64,000 nucleotides of DNA from Mycobacterium sp. 3519A (lineage in GTDB: Bacteria; Actinomycetota; Actinomycetes; Mycobacteriales; Mycobacteriaceae): assembly GCF_900240945.1 (NCBI RefSeq), contig NZ_OESG01000014.1, positions 802,923 to 866,922 of the forward strand. Reading direction: 5' to 3'. The notes beneath the pieces were generated by a model. It was not told where the DNA came from. It ran no database searches and saw nothing but the letters and a program-made list of their open reading frames with translations. Made by a program: the position numbers and the translations under genes. Of this stretch, positions 25,202 through 34,216 are shown piece after piece (position 1 is the stretch's first letter; each line of letters begins with the position of its first letter).

Positions 25202-26879
25202 GGACGTCGCCGACCAGCCTGCGTCGACTCCGCTGCCGGAAACCCCGGACGTCTACGGCGCGTACCCGCGATTGTCCGACGAACAGATTGCCCCTCTCGA
25301 GGTTGGCGGCGCCCGGCGCGCGGTGGGCGCGGGCGAAACGCTTGTCCGCGAGGGTGAGCGCTCCGACTACTTCTTCGTCATTCTGTCCGGCAAGGTCGCC
25401 GTCACCACTACCGACGATGAAGGCAACCGGCATGTAATCCGGGTGCATGGTCCCGGGCGGTTCCTTGGAGAGCTGGGCGATCTGGAAGGTCAGGCCGCTT
25501 TCTACACCGCCGAAGTGGTCGAACCCGGCGAAGTACTCGTGGTACCGACCGATCGGGTGCGGGCACTGGTTGCCCACGATCCCGTGCTCAGTGACCTCAT
25601 CCTGCGCGCGTACCTGGTGCGTCGCTCATTGCTGATCCAGGACGGCACCGGGTTCCGGATCATCGGCTCCTGTTATGACCCCGACACCGCGCGGCTGCGG
25701 GAGTTCGCGGCGCGAAACCGGCTACCGCACAGATGGATTGACCTGGAACGTGACAAACACGCCGAGCGGCTGCTGCAGCGGTTCGGAGTATCGCCCCAAG
25801 ACACCCCGGTGGTGATCTGGGGCGGTGAAGTGCTGCGCAACCCGACCAACACCGAGCTGGCCCGCCGGGTCGGGCTGCCGGTCCCCGACACAGTGCCCGA
25901 CGAATCCGACGTCGTCGTGGTAGGCGCTGGGCCGGCCGGGCTGGGCGCGGCGGTGTACGGCTCCTCGGACGGTCTGACCACTGCGGTCATGGAGCGGATC
26001 GCAACCGGAGGGCAGGCCGGGACGTCATCGAGAATCGAGAACTACCTCGGATTCCCGGGTGGCATCTCAGGTGCCGACCTAGCCGAACGGGCCGTCCTAC
26101 AGGCCGGCAAGTTCGGCGCGCGGATCATGATCTCGGCGGAGGTCACACGGCTGGAATCCGACGGCGGACACCACCTGCTCCGACTCGCCGATCAAGCGCC
26201 GCTGATCGCCCGTGCCATCGTGATTGCCACGGGAGCGCGGTATCGCAAGCTCGCCGTACCGGGGATCGAATCGTACGAGGGCAACGGCGTGTACTACGCC
26301 GCCACCTTCCAAGAGGCGTTGATGTGCGGTACGGGGCCCGTCGTCATCGTCGGGGGTGGTAACTCGGCGGGGCAGGCGGCGATCTTCCTCGCCGCGCGGG
26401 TTGCGAAGGTGTACGTGCTGATCCGCGCCGATGACCTGAACAAAAGCATGTCCCGATATCTTGTCGACCAGATCCACCAGCACCCGCGAGTGACCGTGCG
26501 GTCTTGTACCGAGATCCGGGAGGTGCACGGAGACGGTGCGCTGACGGCGGTGGTGGCCGAGGATAAACGGACCGGCGAGCATCATGTGATCGAGACCCGC
26601 GCGCTGTTCGTTTTCATCGGCGCGGATCCCAATACCTCGTGGCTCGCCGGCGCTCTCGAACTCGACGACCACGGCTTTGTGCCGACCGGCCAGGCCGCGC
26701 TGTATTCGGACACCGGCGAGCAGGGACGAACGCAACGCCAGCCGCTGATGTTGGAGACCAGTCGGCCCGGTGTGTTCGCGGCAGGCGACGTCCGGCGCGG
26801 CTCGGTCAAACGGGTGGCCTCCGCAGTCGGCGAGGGATCCATGGCGATCCGCCAGATCCACGAGTACTTCGGCACCTGA
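25185..26879 (+). CDS. Cyclic-nucleotide-binding, thioredoxin-reductase-like flavoprotein
   Basis: A three-part protein of 564 residues. Residues about 25-140 form a cNMP-binding fold (ILSGKVAVTTTDDEGN, then GRFLGELGDLEGQAAFYTAE). About 155-225 resembles a thioredoxin-like domain (FRIIGSCYDPDTARLREF). From 240 on is an FAD/NAD(P) oxidoreductase with GAGPAGLGAAVYGSSDGL, the GGQAGTSSRIENYLGFPGG loop, GGGNSAGQAA and the final FAD motif GVFAAGDVRRG. The usual CxxC of thioredoxin reductase is missing: the place reads ALMCGTGP. Electron flow to the neighbouring thioredoxin would need another cysteine pair, so a different acceptor is possible. Starts at 25185 or 25194 are both plausible. Confidence 0.85.
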   Translation: MRTMSEDVADQPASTPLPETPDVYGAYPRLSDEQIAPLEVGGARRAVGAGETLVREGERSDYFFVILSGKVAVTTTDDEGNRHVIRVHGPGRFLGELGDLEGQAAFYTAEVVEPGEVLVVPTDRVRALVAHDPVLSDLILRAYLVRRSLLIQDGTGFRIIGSCYDPDTARLREFAARNRLPHRWIDLERDKHAERLLQRFGVSPQDTPVVIWGGEVLRNPTNTELARRVGLPVPDTVPDESDVVVVGAGPAGLGAAVYGSSDGLTTAVMERIATGGQAGTSSRIENYLGFPGGISGADLAERAVLQAGKFGARIMISAEVTRLESDGGHHLLRLADQAPLIARAIVIATGARYRKLAVPGIESYEGNGVYYAATFQEALMCGTGPVVIVGGGNSAGQAAIFLAARVAKVYVLIRADDLNKSMSRYLVDQIHQHPRVTVRSCTEIREVHGDGALTAVVAEDKRTGEHHVIETRALFVFIGADPNTSWLAGALELDDHGFVPTGQAALYSDTGEQGRTQRQPLMLETSRPGVFAAGDVRRGSVKRVASAVGEGSMAIRQIHEYFGT

Positions 26880-26950
26880 TCGCTTGCGTTTCGTGTATTC
26901 GGGGTCAGAACTAACCGCCGCGCCGACAGCTGGCGCATTTTCGCGATCGG

Positions 26951-27979
26951 TCAGATCGCAGACCGGGCGCTCAGTGGCCGACGACGCAGTTCGGTGAGCT
27001 GGATAGCCGGAGGAACGAAGGCCTGAATCAATGTCCCGCCGACGTCGGTGCCGGGCGGGACGATCTCGTCGATGCGATCGAGCACGTCGTCGGTCAGCGT
27101 CACGTCGAGGCCGGCGAGCAAGTGGTCGAGTTGCCCGATGGTGCGTGATCCCAGAATGGCGCTGGACACCCCTGGGTGGCTGATCGCAAACGCCATGGCC
27201 ATGTGCGGCATCGACAGACCAGCCTCGTCGGACAGTGCCACCAGTTGCTCCACGATGTCGAGACGATGTTCGTCGCGGAAGGTCTCGTTGAGTGGCGCGC
27301 GGTGCGAATCAGTCTGCTGACCCTTGCGGACGCGGCCGGTGAGCATGCCCTGTGCCATGGGCCCCCACACCAGGACACCGACGCCGTCGCGCTGGGCCAG
27401 GGGCAGGATCTCGGCTTCGATGCCGCGATTGAGGATCGAATACGGAGGCTGTTCGGTGCGGAATCGATGCAACCCGCGGCGCTCGGCGACCCAGCGGGCT
27501 TCGACGAAAACGGAGGTCGGCGTATTCGAGGATCCGATCACGCGGACCTTTCCGCTATGGACGAGGTCGGACAGCGCCGAGAGCACCTCCTCGATGTCGG
27601 TGTCGGGATCGAGGCGGTGAATCTGATAGACGTCGAGGTAATCGGTCTGCAGCCTGCGCAGCGAGTTCTCGACCGCGGTCATGATCCAGCGGCGAGAGGT
27701 GCCGCGCTGGTTGGGATCATCGCCGAGGGGGCGGCCGAACTTGGTCGCGAGCACGACACGGTCGCGTCGACCCTTGAGCGCCTTGCCCACGACTATTTCG
27801 GAATCGCCGTAGACATCCGCGGTGTCGACGAGATTGATTCCCGCGGCGAGCGCCTTGTGAATGATGCGGATGGATTCGTCGTGGTCGGGGTTGCCGATCT
27901 TGGGCACCCCGAACATCATCGCGCCGAGGGCGTATGGGCTGACCTTGATACCGGTTCGGCCGAGCGGACGGTAATGCAT
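26951..27979 (-). CDS. Aldo/keto reductase
   Basis: NADPH-dependent reductase of the AKR superfamily, 342 residues. The catalytic tetrad is visible (Asp and Tyr in DTADVYGDSE, Lys in LATKFGRP, His in YQIHRLDPDTD), and the cofactor-binding end is ISHPGVSSAILGSRTIGQLDHLL. The GALMFG-type opening reads GAMMFGVPKIG. It is transcribed away from a TetR gene, with paired palindromes between them, so it is the likely target of that regulator. Substrate unknown. Confidence 0.9.
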   Translation of the reverse strand: MHYRPLGRTGIKVSPYALGAMMFGVPKIGNPDHDESIRIIHKALAAGINLVDTADVYGDSEIVVGKALKGRRDRVVLATKFGRPLGDDPNQRGTSRRWIMTAVENSLRRLQTDYLDVYQIHRLDPDTDIEEVLSALSDLVHSGKVRVIGSSNTPTSVFVEARWVAERRGLHRFRTEQPPYSILNRGIEAEILPLAQRDGVGVLVWGPMAQGMLTGRVRKGQQTDSHRAPLNETFRDEHRLDIVEQLVALSDEAGLSMPHMAMAFAISHPGVSSAILGSRTIGQLDHLLAGLDVTLTDDVLDRIDEIVPPGTDVGGTLIQAFVPPAIQLTELRRRPLSARSAI

Positions 27980-28036
27980 GACCTATCTCCTTGGGCGCAT
28001 GGCGATCATGGGGCCAACCGGTAGTCTGGAATATCC

Positions 28037-28072
28037 GGAACAGGCTTCCACAAAAATACGGAACGTCATTCC
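28037..28072. promoter_or_regulatory. Two GGAA-N5-TTCC operators between AKR and TetR genes
   Basis: GGAA-CAGGC-TTCC at 28037-28049 and (C)GGAA-CGTCA-TTCC(G) at 28060-28072 share the same half-sites and spacer length. They lie 23 bp apart centre to centre, about two helical turns. Placement between divergent genes fits operators of the adjacent TetR protein. Confidence 0.6.
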
Positions 28073-28110
28073 GGAACGCAACCGGTGGCGGAAGACGGGA
28101 GGCGACTCGC

Positions 28111-28677
28111 ATGGGTGAGCGCCGCAAGCGTGTTGACGCTCAGCGCAACATCGGCGCACTGCTCGAGGCGGCCAAGGAGGTATTCGCCCAGTCGGGAGTG
28201 GATGCCCCGGTCAAAGAGATCCTCGACGCGGCCGGTGTCGGGGCGGGGACGTTGTATCGGCACTTCCCGCAGCGCTCCGATCTGATCGCCGCCGTGCTGG
28301 CGCACGAGATCGACGAGTGTGCCGACGCCGGCCCGGTGCTGAGCGCAGCGCACGAGCCAGCCAAGGCGCTATCTCTCTGGCTGCAGCGCTTCACCGAGTT
28401 CGTCGCGACGAAACGCGGGCTCGCCAGTGCGCTGCACTCCGGCGATCCGGCGTTCGCCGCGCTGCCCGGGTACTTCCTTCAGCGTCTCGAACCCGTTGTC
28501 GAACAACTGATTACAGCCGCAGTCGGCACCGGCGCCATCCGTGGCAATGTGGCGGCCAGGGACCTGTTGTACGCCGTTGCCCTGCTGTGCCAACCGGTGC
28601 CAGGCGAAGGCGTTGCTTACAACCAGCGGATGGTGGAGATCTTCATCGATGGGCTGCGCGACCCGTCGGCAGGCTGA
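28111..28677 (+). CDS. TetR-family transcriptional regulator
   Basis: A 188-residue repressor with an N-terminal TetR helix-turn-helix (FAQSGVDAPVKEILDAAGVGAGTLYRHFPQ split over residues 25-55) and a helical ligand domain. The ATG at 28111 is chosen because the DNA-binding domain starts about 15 residues later and a GGGAGG site precedes it. Divergent from the aldo/keto reductase gene, which it probably controls. Confidence 0.88.
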   Translation: MGERRKRVDAQRNIGALLEAAKEVFAQSGVDAPVKEILDAAGVGAGTLYRHFPQRSDLIAAVLAHEIDECADAGPVLSAAHEPAKALSLWLQRFTEFVATKRGLASALHSGDPAFAALPGYFLQRLEPVVEQLITAAVGTGAIRGNVAARDLLYAVALLCQPVPGEGVAYNQRMVEIFIDGLRDPSAG

Positions 28678-28803
28678 GTTCCGTACCGCGGATGGAATGG
28701 AATTCCCGCCGACGTCCGGACGATCCGAAGCCGCATCACGCACCAGCACGGCGAGACGGTCCTCGGTCCGATCGATACCCGGTTGAACTGCCCGGAGAAT
28801 TTC

Positions 28804-28831
28804 ACGCAAGCGCATGCGCAAGCGCTTGCGT
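28804..28831. promoter_or_regulatory. LacI-type operator upstream of sugar ABC operon
   Basis: Contains the perfect 14-bp palindrome CGCAAGCGCTTGCG (28817-28830) with the central CG typical of LacI-family sites. It is preceded by a second overlapping near-copy, CGCAAGCGCATGCG, at 28805-28818. It lies 65-90 bases before the binding-protein gene, whose operon ends with a LacI-family regulator. Confidence 0.7.
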
Positions 28832-28894
28832 CAGCTCTAAGCTCCTGCAGAGACGCGGCGCGACCGGCGTCGCTTCAGGCGACAGGGAGCTCAC

Positions 28895-29893
28895 ATGTTC
28901 GGAAAGGCCAAGAAGAGCACGCTCACGGTCGGGACTGTCCTGATGGCAGGCTCGCTGGTTCTCGGTCTGACCGCCTGCGGCGGGTCGGGTTCGGACAGCG
29001 TCAAGGTTGGCCTGATCACCAAGACGGATTCGAATCCGTACTTCGTGAAATTGCGTGAGGCTGCGCAGGCGCAAGCCGACAAAGACGGTGCCCAGCTGAT
29101 CGCGGTCGCCGGCGCGTTCGACGGTGACAACGAAGGCCAGGTCACGGCCATCGAGAACATGATCGGCCAGGGTGTAAAGGGCATCCTGATCACCCCGAAC
29201 TCCTCCACTGGCGTGCTCGACGCGATCAAGAAGGCGCGCGACGCGGGCGTCGTCGTGATCGCACTCGACACCGCAACCGACCCCGAGGACGCCGTCGACG
29301 CCACGTTCGCCACCGACAACAAGGCCGCGGGCGTGGCCCAGGGCAAGTGGGTCAAGGCGGCGCTGGGCAACACCCCGCCTCAGGTCGTGATGCTCGACGG
29401 CACGCCGGGCGGCACCGTCGACACCTTCCGCCACGACGGGTTCCTCGAGGGCTTCGGTCTCACCGAGAACTCGCCGGAGATCGTGGGGCGGGAGAACACC
29501 AACGGCGACCAGACCAAGGCGCAGACCGCGATGGAGAACCTGCTGCAACGCGCCCCGGGCGTCAACGCGCTCTACACGATCAACGAACCGGCCGCCGCCG
29601 GTGCCTACCAGGCGATCCAGTCCGCCAACAAGGCCGGTCAGGTCACCATCGGGTCGATCGACGGCAGCTGCACCGGGGTCGCCGACGTCAAGGCCGGCAA
29701 GATCGGGGCGACGGTGATGCAGTTCCCGGCCAAGATGGCCGAACTCGGCGTGCAGGCGGTGGTCAAGTTCGCCAAGGACGGCACCAAACCCAGCGGGTTC
29801 AACGACACCGGTTCGCAGCTCATCACGGACAAGCCCGTTGCCGGCCTGGAGTCCAAGGACAGCGCCTGGGGCGCACAGAACTGCTGGGGCTGA
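28895..29893 (+). CDS. Sugar ABC transporter substrate-binding lipoprotein
   Basis: Periplasmic-binding-protein type 1 (RbsB-like) receptor of 332 residues. It has a lipoprotein signal (LVLGLTACGGSG, Cys near residue 28) and the fold's hallmark VGLITKTDSNPYFVKLREAA. Further blocks are GVKGILITPNSS, VVIALDTAT and GSIDGSCTGVADVKAG. First gene of a binding protein-permease-ATPase-kinase-kinase-regulator operon. The sugar cannot be told from sequence; the FrcB/RbsB group takes fructose, ribose or similar. Confidence 0.9.
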   Translation: MFGKAKKSTLTVGTVLMAGSLVLGLTACGGSGSDSVKVGLITKTDSNPYFVKLREAAQAQADKDGAQLIAVAGAFDGDNEGQVTAIENMIGQGVKGILITPNSSTGVLDAIKKARDAGVVVIALDTATDPEDAVDATFATDNKAAGVAQGKWVKAALGNTPPQVVMLDGTPGGTVDTFRHDGFLEGFGLTENSPEIVGRENTNGDQTKAQTAMENLLQRAPGVNALYTINEPAAAGAYQAIQSANKAGQVTIGSIDGSCTGVADVKAGKIGATVMQFPAKMAELGVQAVVKFAKDGTKPSGFNDTGSQLITDKPVAGLESKDSAWGAQNCWG

Positions 29894-29901
29894 ACACTTC
29901 C

Positions 29902-30897
29902 ATGACCACCACCGCTCCCCCGACCGCGACGCCACCGGTGGCGCGCCGTCTCAACGTGGCCGGCCTGCTGCGGGAACCGCTGGTCGGTCCGCTGGCGGCG
30001 CTCGTCATCGCCATCGTCATCTTCAGCTCGGTCTCGGACTCGTTCCTCAACCCACAGAACGTGTCGCTGATCCTGCAGCAGTCGGTGGTCGTCGGCATAC
30101 TGGCCGTCGGCCAGACGCTGATCATCCTCACCGCAGGCATCGATCTGTCGATCGGCGCGGTGGCCGTGTTCGGCACCATCGTGATGGCCCAGACCGCAGG
30201 CGCCGGTGGACCGTTCCTCGCGCTGGGCGCCACGCTACTGGTGTGCGTGGCGTTCGGTGCGATCAACGGCGGACTCGTCACGACCCTGCGATTGCCGCCG
30301 TTCATCGTCACGTTGGGAACGTTCACCGCGATACTGGCGGGCACCCGCCTGCTCGCTGGCAGCGAGACCTACCGCGTGGAGCCCGGGCCGCTCACGTTCC
30401 TCGGCACGTCGTTTCGCATCGGGACGTTCTCGACGACGTACGGCGTGGTCGCGATGCTGCTGGTGTACGCCGTCGTGTGGTACGCGCTGTCCCAAACCGC
30501 TTGGGGCAAGCATGTTTACGCCGTCGGCGGCAATCCGCAGGCGTCGGATCTGTTGGGCGTCAAGTCGGGACGGGTGTTGTTCAGCGTCTACATCGTGACG
30601 GGCCTGATCGCGGCGATCGCCGCATGGGCCGCGCTGGGCCGCATACCCAACGCCGACCCGAACGCCTATCAGAACGCCAATCTCGAGACGATCACCGCGG
30701 TCGTCATCGGCGGAACCAGTCTGTTCGGTGGCCGCGGTGGTGTCGGCGGCACATTGGTGGGCATGCTGATCGTCGCCGTTCTCCGCAACGGCCTCACCCA
30801 GGCCGGGGTCGACAGCCTCTACCAGAACATCGCCACCGGCATCCTCGTGATCGTGGCGGTCGCGGTGGACCAATTCGCGCGCAGGAGGTCACAATGA
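29902..30897 (+). CDS. Sugar ABC transporter permease (RbsC/FrcC type)
   Basis: A 331-residue polytopic membrane protein of the ribose/xylose/fructose permease family. It carries LILTAGIDLSIGAVAVFG, the coupling segment AVGGNPQASDLLGVKSGRV and GGTSLFGGRGGVGGTLVG, all conserved. Begins 8 bases after the binding-protein stop and overlaps the ATPase start (ATGA). Confidence 0.92.
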   Translation: MTTTAPPTATPPVARRLNVAGLLREPLVGPLAALVIAIVIFSSVSDSFLNPQNVSLILQQSVVVGILAVGQTLIILTAGIDLSIGAVAVFGTIVMAQTAGAGGPFLALGATLLVCVAFGAINGGLVTTLRLPPFIVTLGTFTAILAGTRLLAGSETYRVEPGPLTFLGTSFRIGTFSTTYGVVAMLLVYAVVWYALSQTAWGKHVYAVGGNPQASDLLGVKSGRVLFSVYIVTGLIAAIAAWAALGRIPNADPNAYQNANLETITAVVIGGTSLFGGRGGVGGTLVGMLIVAVLRNGLTQAGVDSLYQNIATGILVIVAVAVDQFARRRSQ

Positions 30898-31676
30898 CCG
30901 GAGCGCCCGTTCTCGAAGCGCGCGGACTTGTCAAGAAGTACGGCAACGTGACCGCGATCAACGGAGCCGACTTCGAACTCCGCGCCGGAGAGGTCCTGGC
31001 GGTCGTCGGCGACAACGGCGCCGGAAAGTCCAGTCTGATCAAGGCTTTGGCGGGTGCGATCGTTCCGGACGCGGGTGAGATCTTCATGAACGGCAAGCGC
31101 GTGTCGTTCAGGAACACCCGAGACGCCAGAGCGGCCGGAATCGAAACGGTCTACCAGGATCTCGCGGTGGTGCCGGCACTCGACATCGCATCGAATCTCT
31201 ACCTTGGCCGGGAGATCCGGCGAAAAGGCTTCGCGGGCAAGCTTTTCCGTCGGATGGACATGCCCAGGATGCGCCAGGACGCCTCGCAGCACCTCACGGA
31301 CCTGAAGATCGGCATCAAGTCGGTTGGCCAGGCCGTGGAGACACTGTCGGGCGGGCAGCGGCAAGGCGTCGCGGTGGCGCGGGCCGCGGCGTTCGGCCGC
31401 GGCGTGATCATCATGGACGAGCCGACCGCGGCCCTCGGCGTGCGGGAATCCGGTCAGGTCATCGACCTGATCAAATCGATTCGCGACCGGGGCATCCCGG
31501 TAGTGCTCATCAGCCATGACATGCCACACGTGTTCGAGGTGTCCGACCGGATCCACATCCACCGGCTCGGGCAACGTGCGGGAGTGGTCGATCCGAAAAA
31601 GCGCTCGATGTCCGAGGTCGTCGCGCTCATGACCGGTGCAGAGGAGCCGACTGATGAGGAACGCGCCGGTCTCTGA
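30894..31676 (+). CDS. Sugar ABC transporter ATP-binding protein, single-domain
   Basis: A 260-residue ATPase with one nucleotide-binding domain rather than the double domain of RbsA, as in FrcA. Walker A is GDNGAGKSS (about residue 39), the signature TLSGGQRQGVAVARA and Walker B VIIMDEPTAALG, with HD in VLISHDMPHVFE. An AGGAGG ribosome-binding site lies inside the end of the permease gene. Confidence 0.9.
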   Translation: MTGAPVLEARGLVKKYGNVTAINGADFELRAGEVLAVVGDNGAGKSSLIKALAGAIVPDAGEIFMNGKRVSFRNTRDARAAGIETVYQDLAVVPALDIASNLYLGREIRRKGFAGKLFRRMDMPRMRQDASQHLTDLKIGIKSVGQAVETLSGGQRQGVAVARAAAFGRGVIIMDEPTAALGVRESGQVIDLIKSIRDRGIPVVLISHDMPHVFEVSDRIHIHRLGQRAGVVDPKKRSMSEVVALMTGAEEPTDEERAGL

Positions 31677-32574
31677 GAGAACCCCCGTCGGGGTCTTCGT
31701 CGGCTTGGCGACCCTCGATGTGATTCACCGCATCGCGAAACCACCTGCAGTGAACGAGAAGATCACGTCGACCGCTCAGTTCGTCGCCGCGGGTGGGCCG
31801 GCCGCTATCGCGGCCGTCACCTTCGCAGCGCTGGGTGGCAACGCGATCCTCGTGACCGCCCTTGGCGACGATCCGGTAGCAGGGTTGGTTCGCGCCGACC
31901 TTGCTGCGTATCGCGTCAGCGTTGTCGACGCGGCCGCAGGGACGAACCGAGCCGTGCCCGTCTCCGCCGTGTCGGTCGTCGAATCGACGGGCGACCGATC
32001 TGTCGTCTCGCTCGACGCCGTGAGCTCCGATGCGTCGCCCCCGACGAACCTTGCTGATCGCGTAGCCGGTGCCGACGTGGTGCTCGTCGACGGGCACCAC
32101 CCATTGATCGCCCGTGCTGCCGTTCGACATGCCGCAGCACGCGGGACCACGCTCGTCGTCGACGCCGGCCGATGGAAACCCGTGATGGCCGACATCGTTG
32201 CGCACGCGACGGACATGGTGTGCTCCCACGATTTCCGAACGCCGGGCGCCGACACCCCGGAGGCCACCGCCGCGACGCTGGCCGGCAGCGGTGTGCGCAC
32301 CGTCGTCATCACGCACGGCGGCGATCCCGTCCAATGGTGGTCGGATGGCGAGTCCGGATCCGTGCCGGTGCAACCGGTGGCGGTGGTCGACACACTGGGC
32401 GCCGGCGATGTCTTCCACGGCGCATATTCCTTCTACTCGACCCAAGCCGACAGCGGTGTTGCCGAGCGCATCGATCGCTCGGCTCGCGTTGCAGCACTAC
32501 GGTGTTCGGTGGTCGGCCCGCGGGCGTGGCTGAGCAAACTCTCTAGTGAACAGACCCGGAAGCGAGAACGGTGA
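31654..32574 (+). CDS. PfkB-family carbohydrate kinase
   Basis: A 306-residue ribokinase-family kinase that would phosphorylate the imported sugar. The GlyGly motif is seen in FVAAGGPAAIAAVTFAALGG, and the catalytic anion-hole motif in VVDTLGAGDVFHGAYSF near residue 245. The ATG at 31654 lies inside the end of the ATPase gene and is preceded by AGAGGAG. Overlaps the next kinase gene by a GTGA junction. Confidence 0.88.
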   Translation: MRNAPVSERTPVGVFVGLATLDVIHRIAKPPAVNEKITSTAQFVAAGGPAAIAAVTFAALGGNAILVTALGDDPVAGLVRADLAAYRVSVVDAAAGTNRAVPVSAVSVVESTGDRSVVSLDAVSSDASPPTNLADRVAGADVVLVDGHHPLIARAAVRHAAARGTTLVVDAGRWKPVMADIVAHATDMVCSHDFRTPGADTPEATAATLAGSGVRTVVITHGGDPVQWWSDGESGSVPVQPVAVVDTLGAGDVFHGAYSFYSTQADSGVAERIDRSARVAALRCSVVGPRAWLSKLSSEQTRKRER

Positions 32575-33221
32575 CCATCGAGCAGGATGTGCAGGACGTC
32601 ACACTCGACCAGCTCGTCGAGTGGGCAAAGGCGCTTGTCGTTCCCGGCGAACGCCGCATCCTCGGTCTCACCGGTGCTCCTGGAGCCGGGAAATCGACCG
32701 TCGCAGATCACCTCGTCACAGCCCTGGGTCCGGACGTCGCCGTGCTCGTCCCGATGGACGGTTTTCATCTGGCCAACGAAGTACTGCTCGACCTGGGGCG
32801 CCGGCAGCGCAAGGGCGCGCATGACACATTCGACGACGGTGGGTATGCACGGTTGATCGCGACGCTTCGGGCGCAGCGCGTGGACGACCCGGTCGTGTAC
32901 GCACCGCGGTTCCGACGCGAGATCGAAGAGGCGATCGCCTCCTCGATTCCTATCCCTGCCACGGTGCCTCTGGTCGTCACCGAGGGCAACTACCTCCTCC
33001 TGGAGTGCGACGCGTGGCCTACAGCGAGGGCCGCTATCGACGAAGTCTGGTTCTTGGCCCTCGACACCGAAGTTCGCCATGCTCGGCTGCTGCGCCGCCA
33101 CGAGGCGTACGGCAAGTCCCCGGAGGACGCGGCGCGCTGGGCTCTCGGACCCGACGAGCGCAATGCCCAGTTGATCGAGTCGACCGCGTGTCGCGCGGAC
33201 CGGATCGTGCGTCTCCCGTGA
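32571..33221 (+). CDS. P-loop nucleoside/carbohydrate kinase (uridine-kinase/FrcK-like)
   Basis: A 216-residue P-loop kinase with Walker A GAPGAGKST near residue 34, the MDGFHL motif of the uridine kinase/phosphoribulokinase-like group, RRQRKGAHDTFD and VVTEGNYLLLE. Similar proteins (FrcK) accompany fructose ABC transporters. Having a second kinase beside the PfkB enzyme suggests two successive phosphorylations or two alternative substrates; I cannot tell which. Confidence 0.82.
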   Translation: MTIEQDVQDVTLDQLVEWAKALVVPGERRILGLTGAPGAGKSTVADHLVTALGPDVAVLVPMDGFHLANEVLLDLGRRQRKGAHDTFDDGGYARLIATLRAQRVDDPVVYAPRFRREIEEAIASSIPIPATVPLVVTEGNYLLLECDAWPTARAAIDEVWFLALDTEVRHARLLRRHEAYGKSPEDAARWALGPDERNAQLIESTACRADRIVRLP

Positions 33222-34216
33222 CCACGATGGGCGATGTCGCCCGGATCGCGGGCGTCTCTGCATCCACGGTCTCGCACGTGCTCAATGGCACGCGCAAGGT
33301 CAACACGGCTACACGCTTGCGCGTCGAAGCGGCCATCGAGGCGACCGGTTACCGGCGCAACGTCGTCGCGCGTTCGCTCGCGGCCGGTCGCACGCACACG
33401 GTCGGGCTCTCGATCTCCGCGTTGACGAACCCGTATTTCGGGAATCTGGTTCACGCCGTGGAACGGGCCCTGTCGGACGCCGGTTATGTGCTGGTCGTGG
33501 GAGATTCGCACGACGAAGTGGAGTCGGAGAAGCGCGTGATCGACTCGCTTCTGGACCGCAAGGTGGACGGGATGATTGTGGCACCCGCGGCCGGGTCAGA
33601 GCGGATCACTCTCCCCGAAATCACCCGTACGGGAACGCCGCTGGTTCTGATCGATCGCCGCGCCGACATCGAGTGCGACCAGGTCGGCTCGGAGAACTTC
33701 CTCTCGGCACGGTCGTTGTCCGAGCACCTGCTCGACCTCGGTCACCGTCGGATCGCAGTCGTCCGCGGCCGTCCCGGGATTTCCTCCACCACCGAGCGAT
33801 TCGACGGTTACCTCGCAGCACTCGCGGATCGCGGTATCGTGGTCGACGCCGATTTGATCCTCGATGGCGACTCCAATATGGACGTGGCGAAACGTCAAGT
33901 CCGCGCATTGATGTCGGGCGACGACCGGCCCACCGCACTAGTGTCGATGAACAACGCCATGACTATCGGAACACTCAAAGCCATTCGTAGTCTTGGCTTG
34001 TCGGTTCCCGGTGACGTGGCGTTCGTCTGCTACGACGACTTCGAATGGTCGGATCTCTTCGAACCCAAGCTTACTGCGGCAGCGCAGGATGTCGAAACGA
34101 TCGGCGCCACTGCGGTCCGATTGCTACTGGGCCGCGTTCAGGGACATGATGGGCCGCCGCAACATATTCAGGTCCCAACGACCTTCCATCACCGCAATTC
34201 GTGCGGATGCCCCTGA
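33218..34216 (+). CDS. LacI-family transcriptional regulator
   Basis: A 332-residue regulator with a LacI helix-turn-helix at the very N-terminus (MGDVARIAGVSASTVSHVLN) and a hinge helix region. A sugar-binding domain follows (GLSISALTNPYFGNLVHAVE, then VAFVCYDDFEWSDLFEP). The GTG at 33218 overlaps the kinase stop. Being the last gene of the operon, it most likely autoregulates it through the palindromes at 28804-28831. Confidence 0.9.
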   Translation: MTTMGDVARIAGVSASTVSHVLNGTRKVNTATRLRVEAAIEATGYRRNVVARSLAAGRTHTVGLSISALTNPYFGNLVHAVERALSDAGYVLVVGDSHDEVESEKRVIDSLLDRKVDGMIVAPAAGSERITLPEITRTGTPLVLIDRRADIECDQVGSENFLSARSLSEHLLDLGHRRIAVVRGRPGISSTTERFDGYLAALADRGIVVDADLILDGDSNMDVAKRQVRALMSGDDRPTALVSMNNAMTIGTLKAIRSLGLSVPGDVAFVCYDDFEWSDLFEPKLTAAAQDVETIGATAVRLLLGRVQGHDGPPQHIQVPTTFHHRNSCGCP

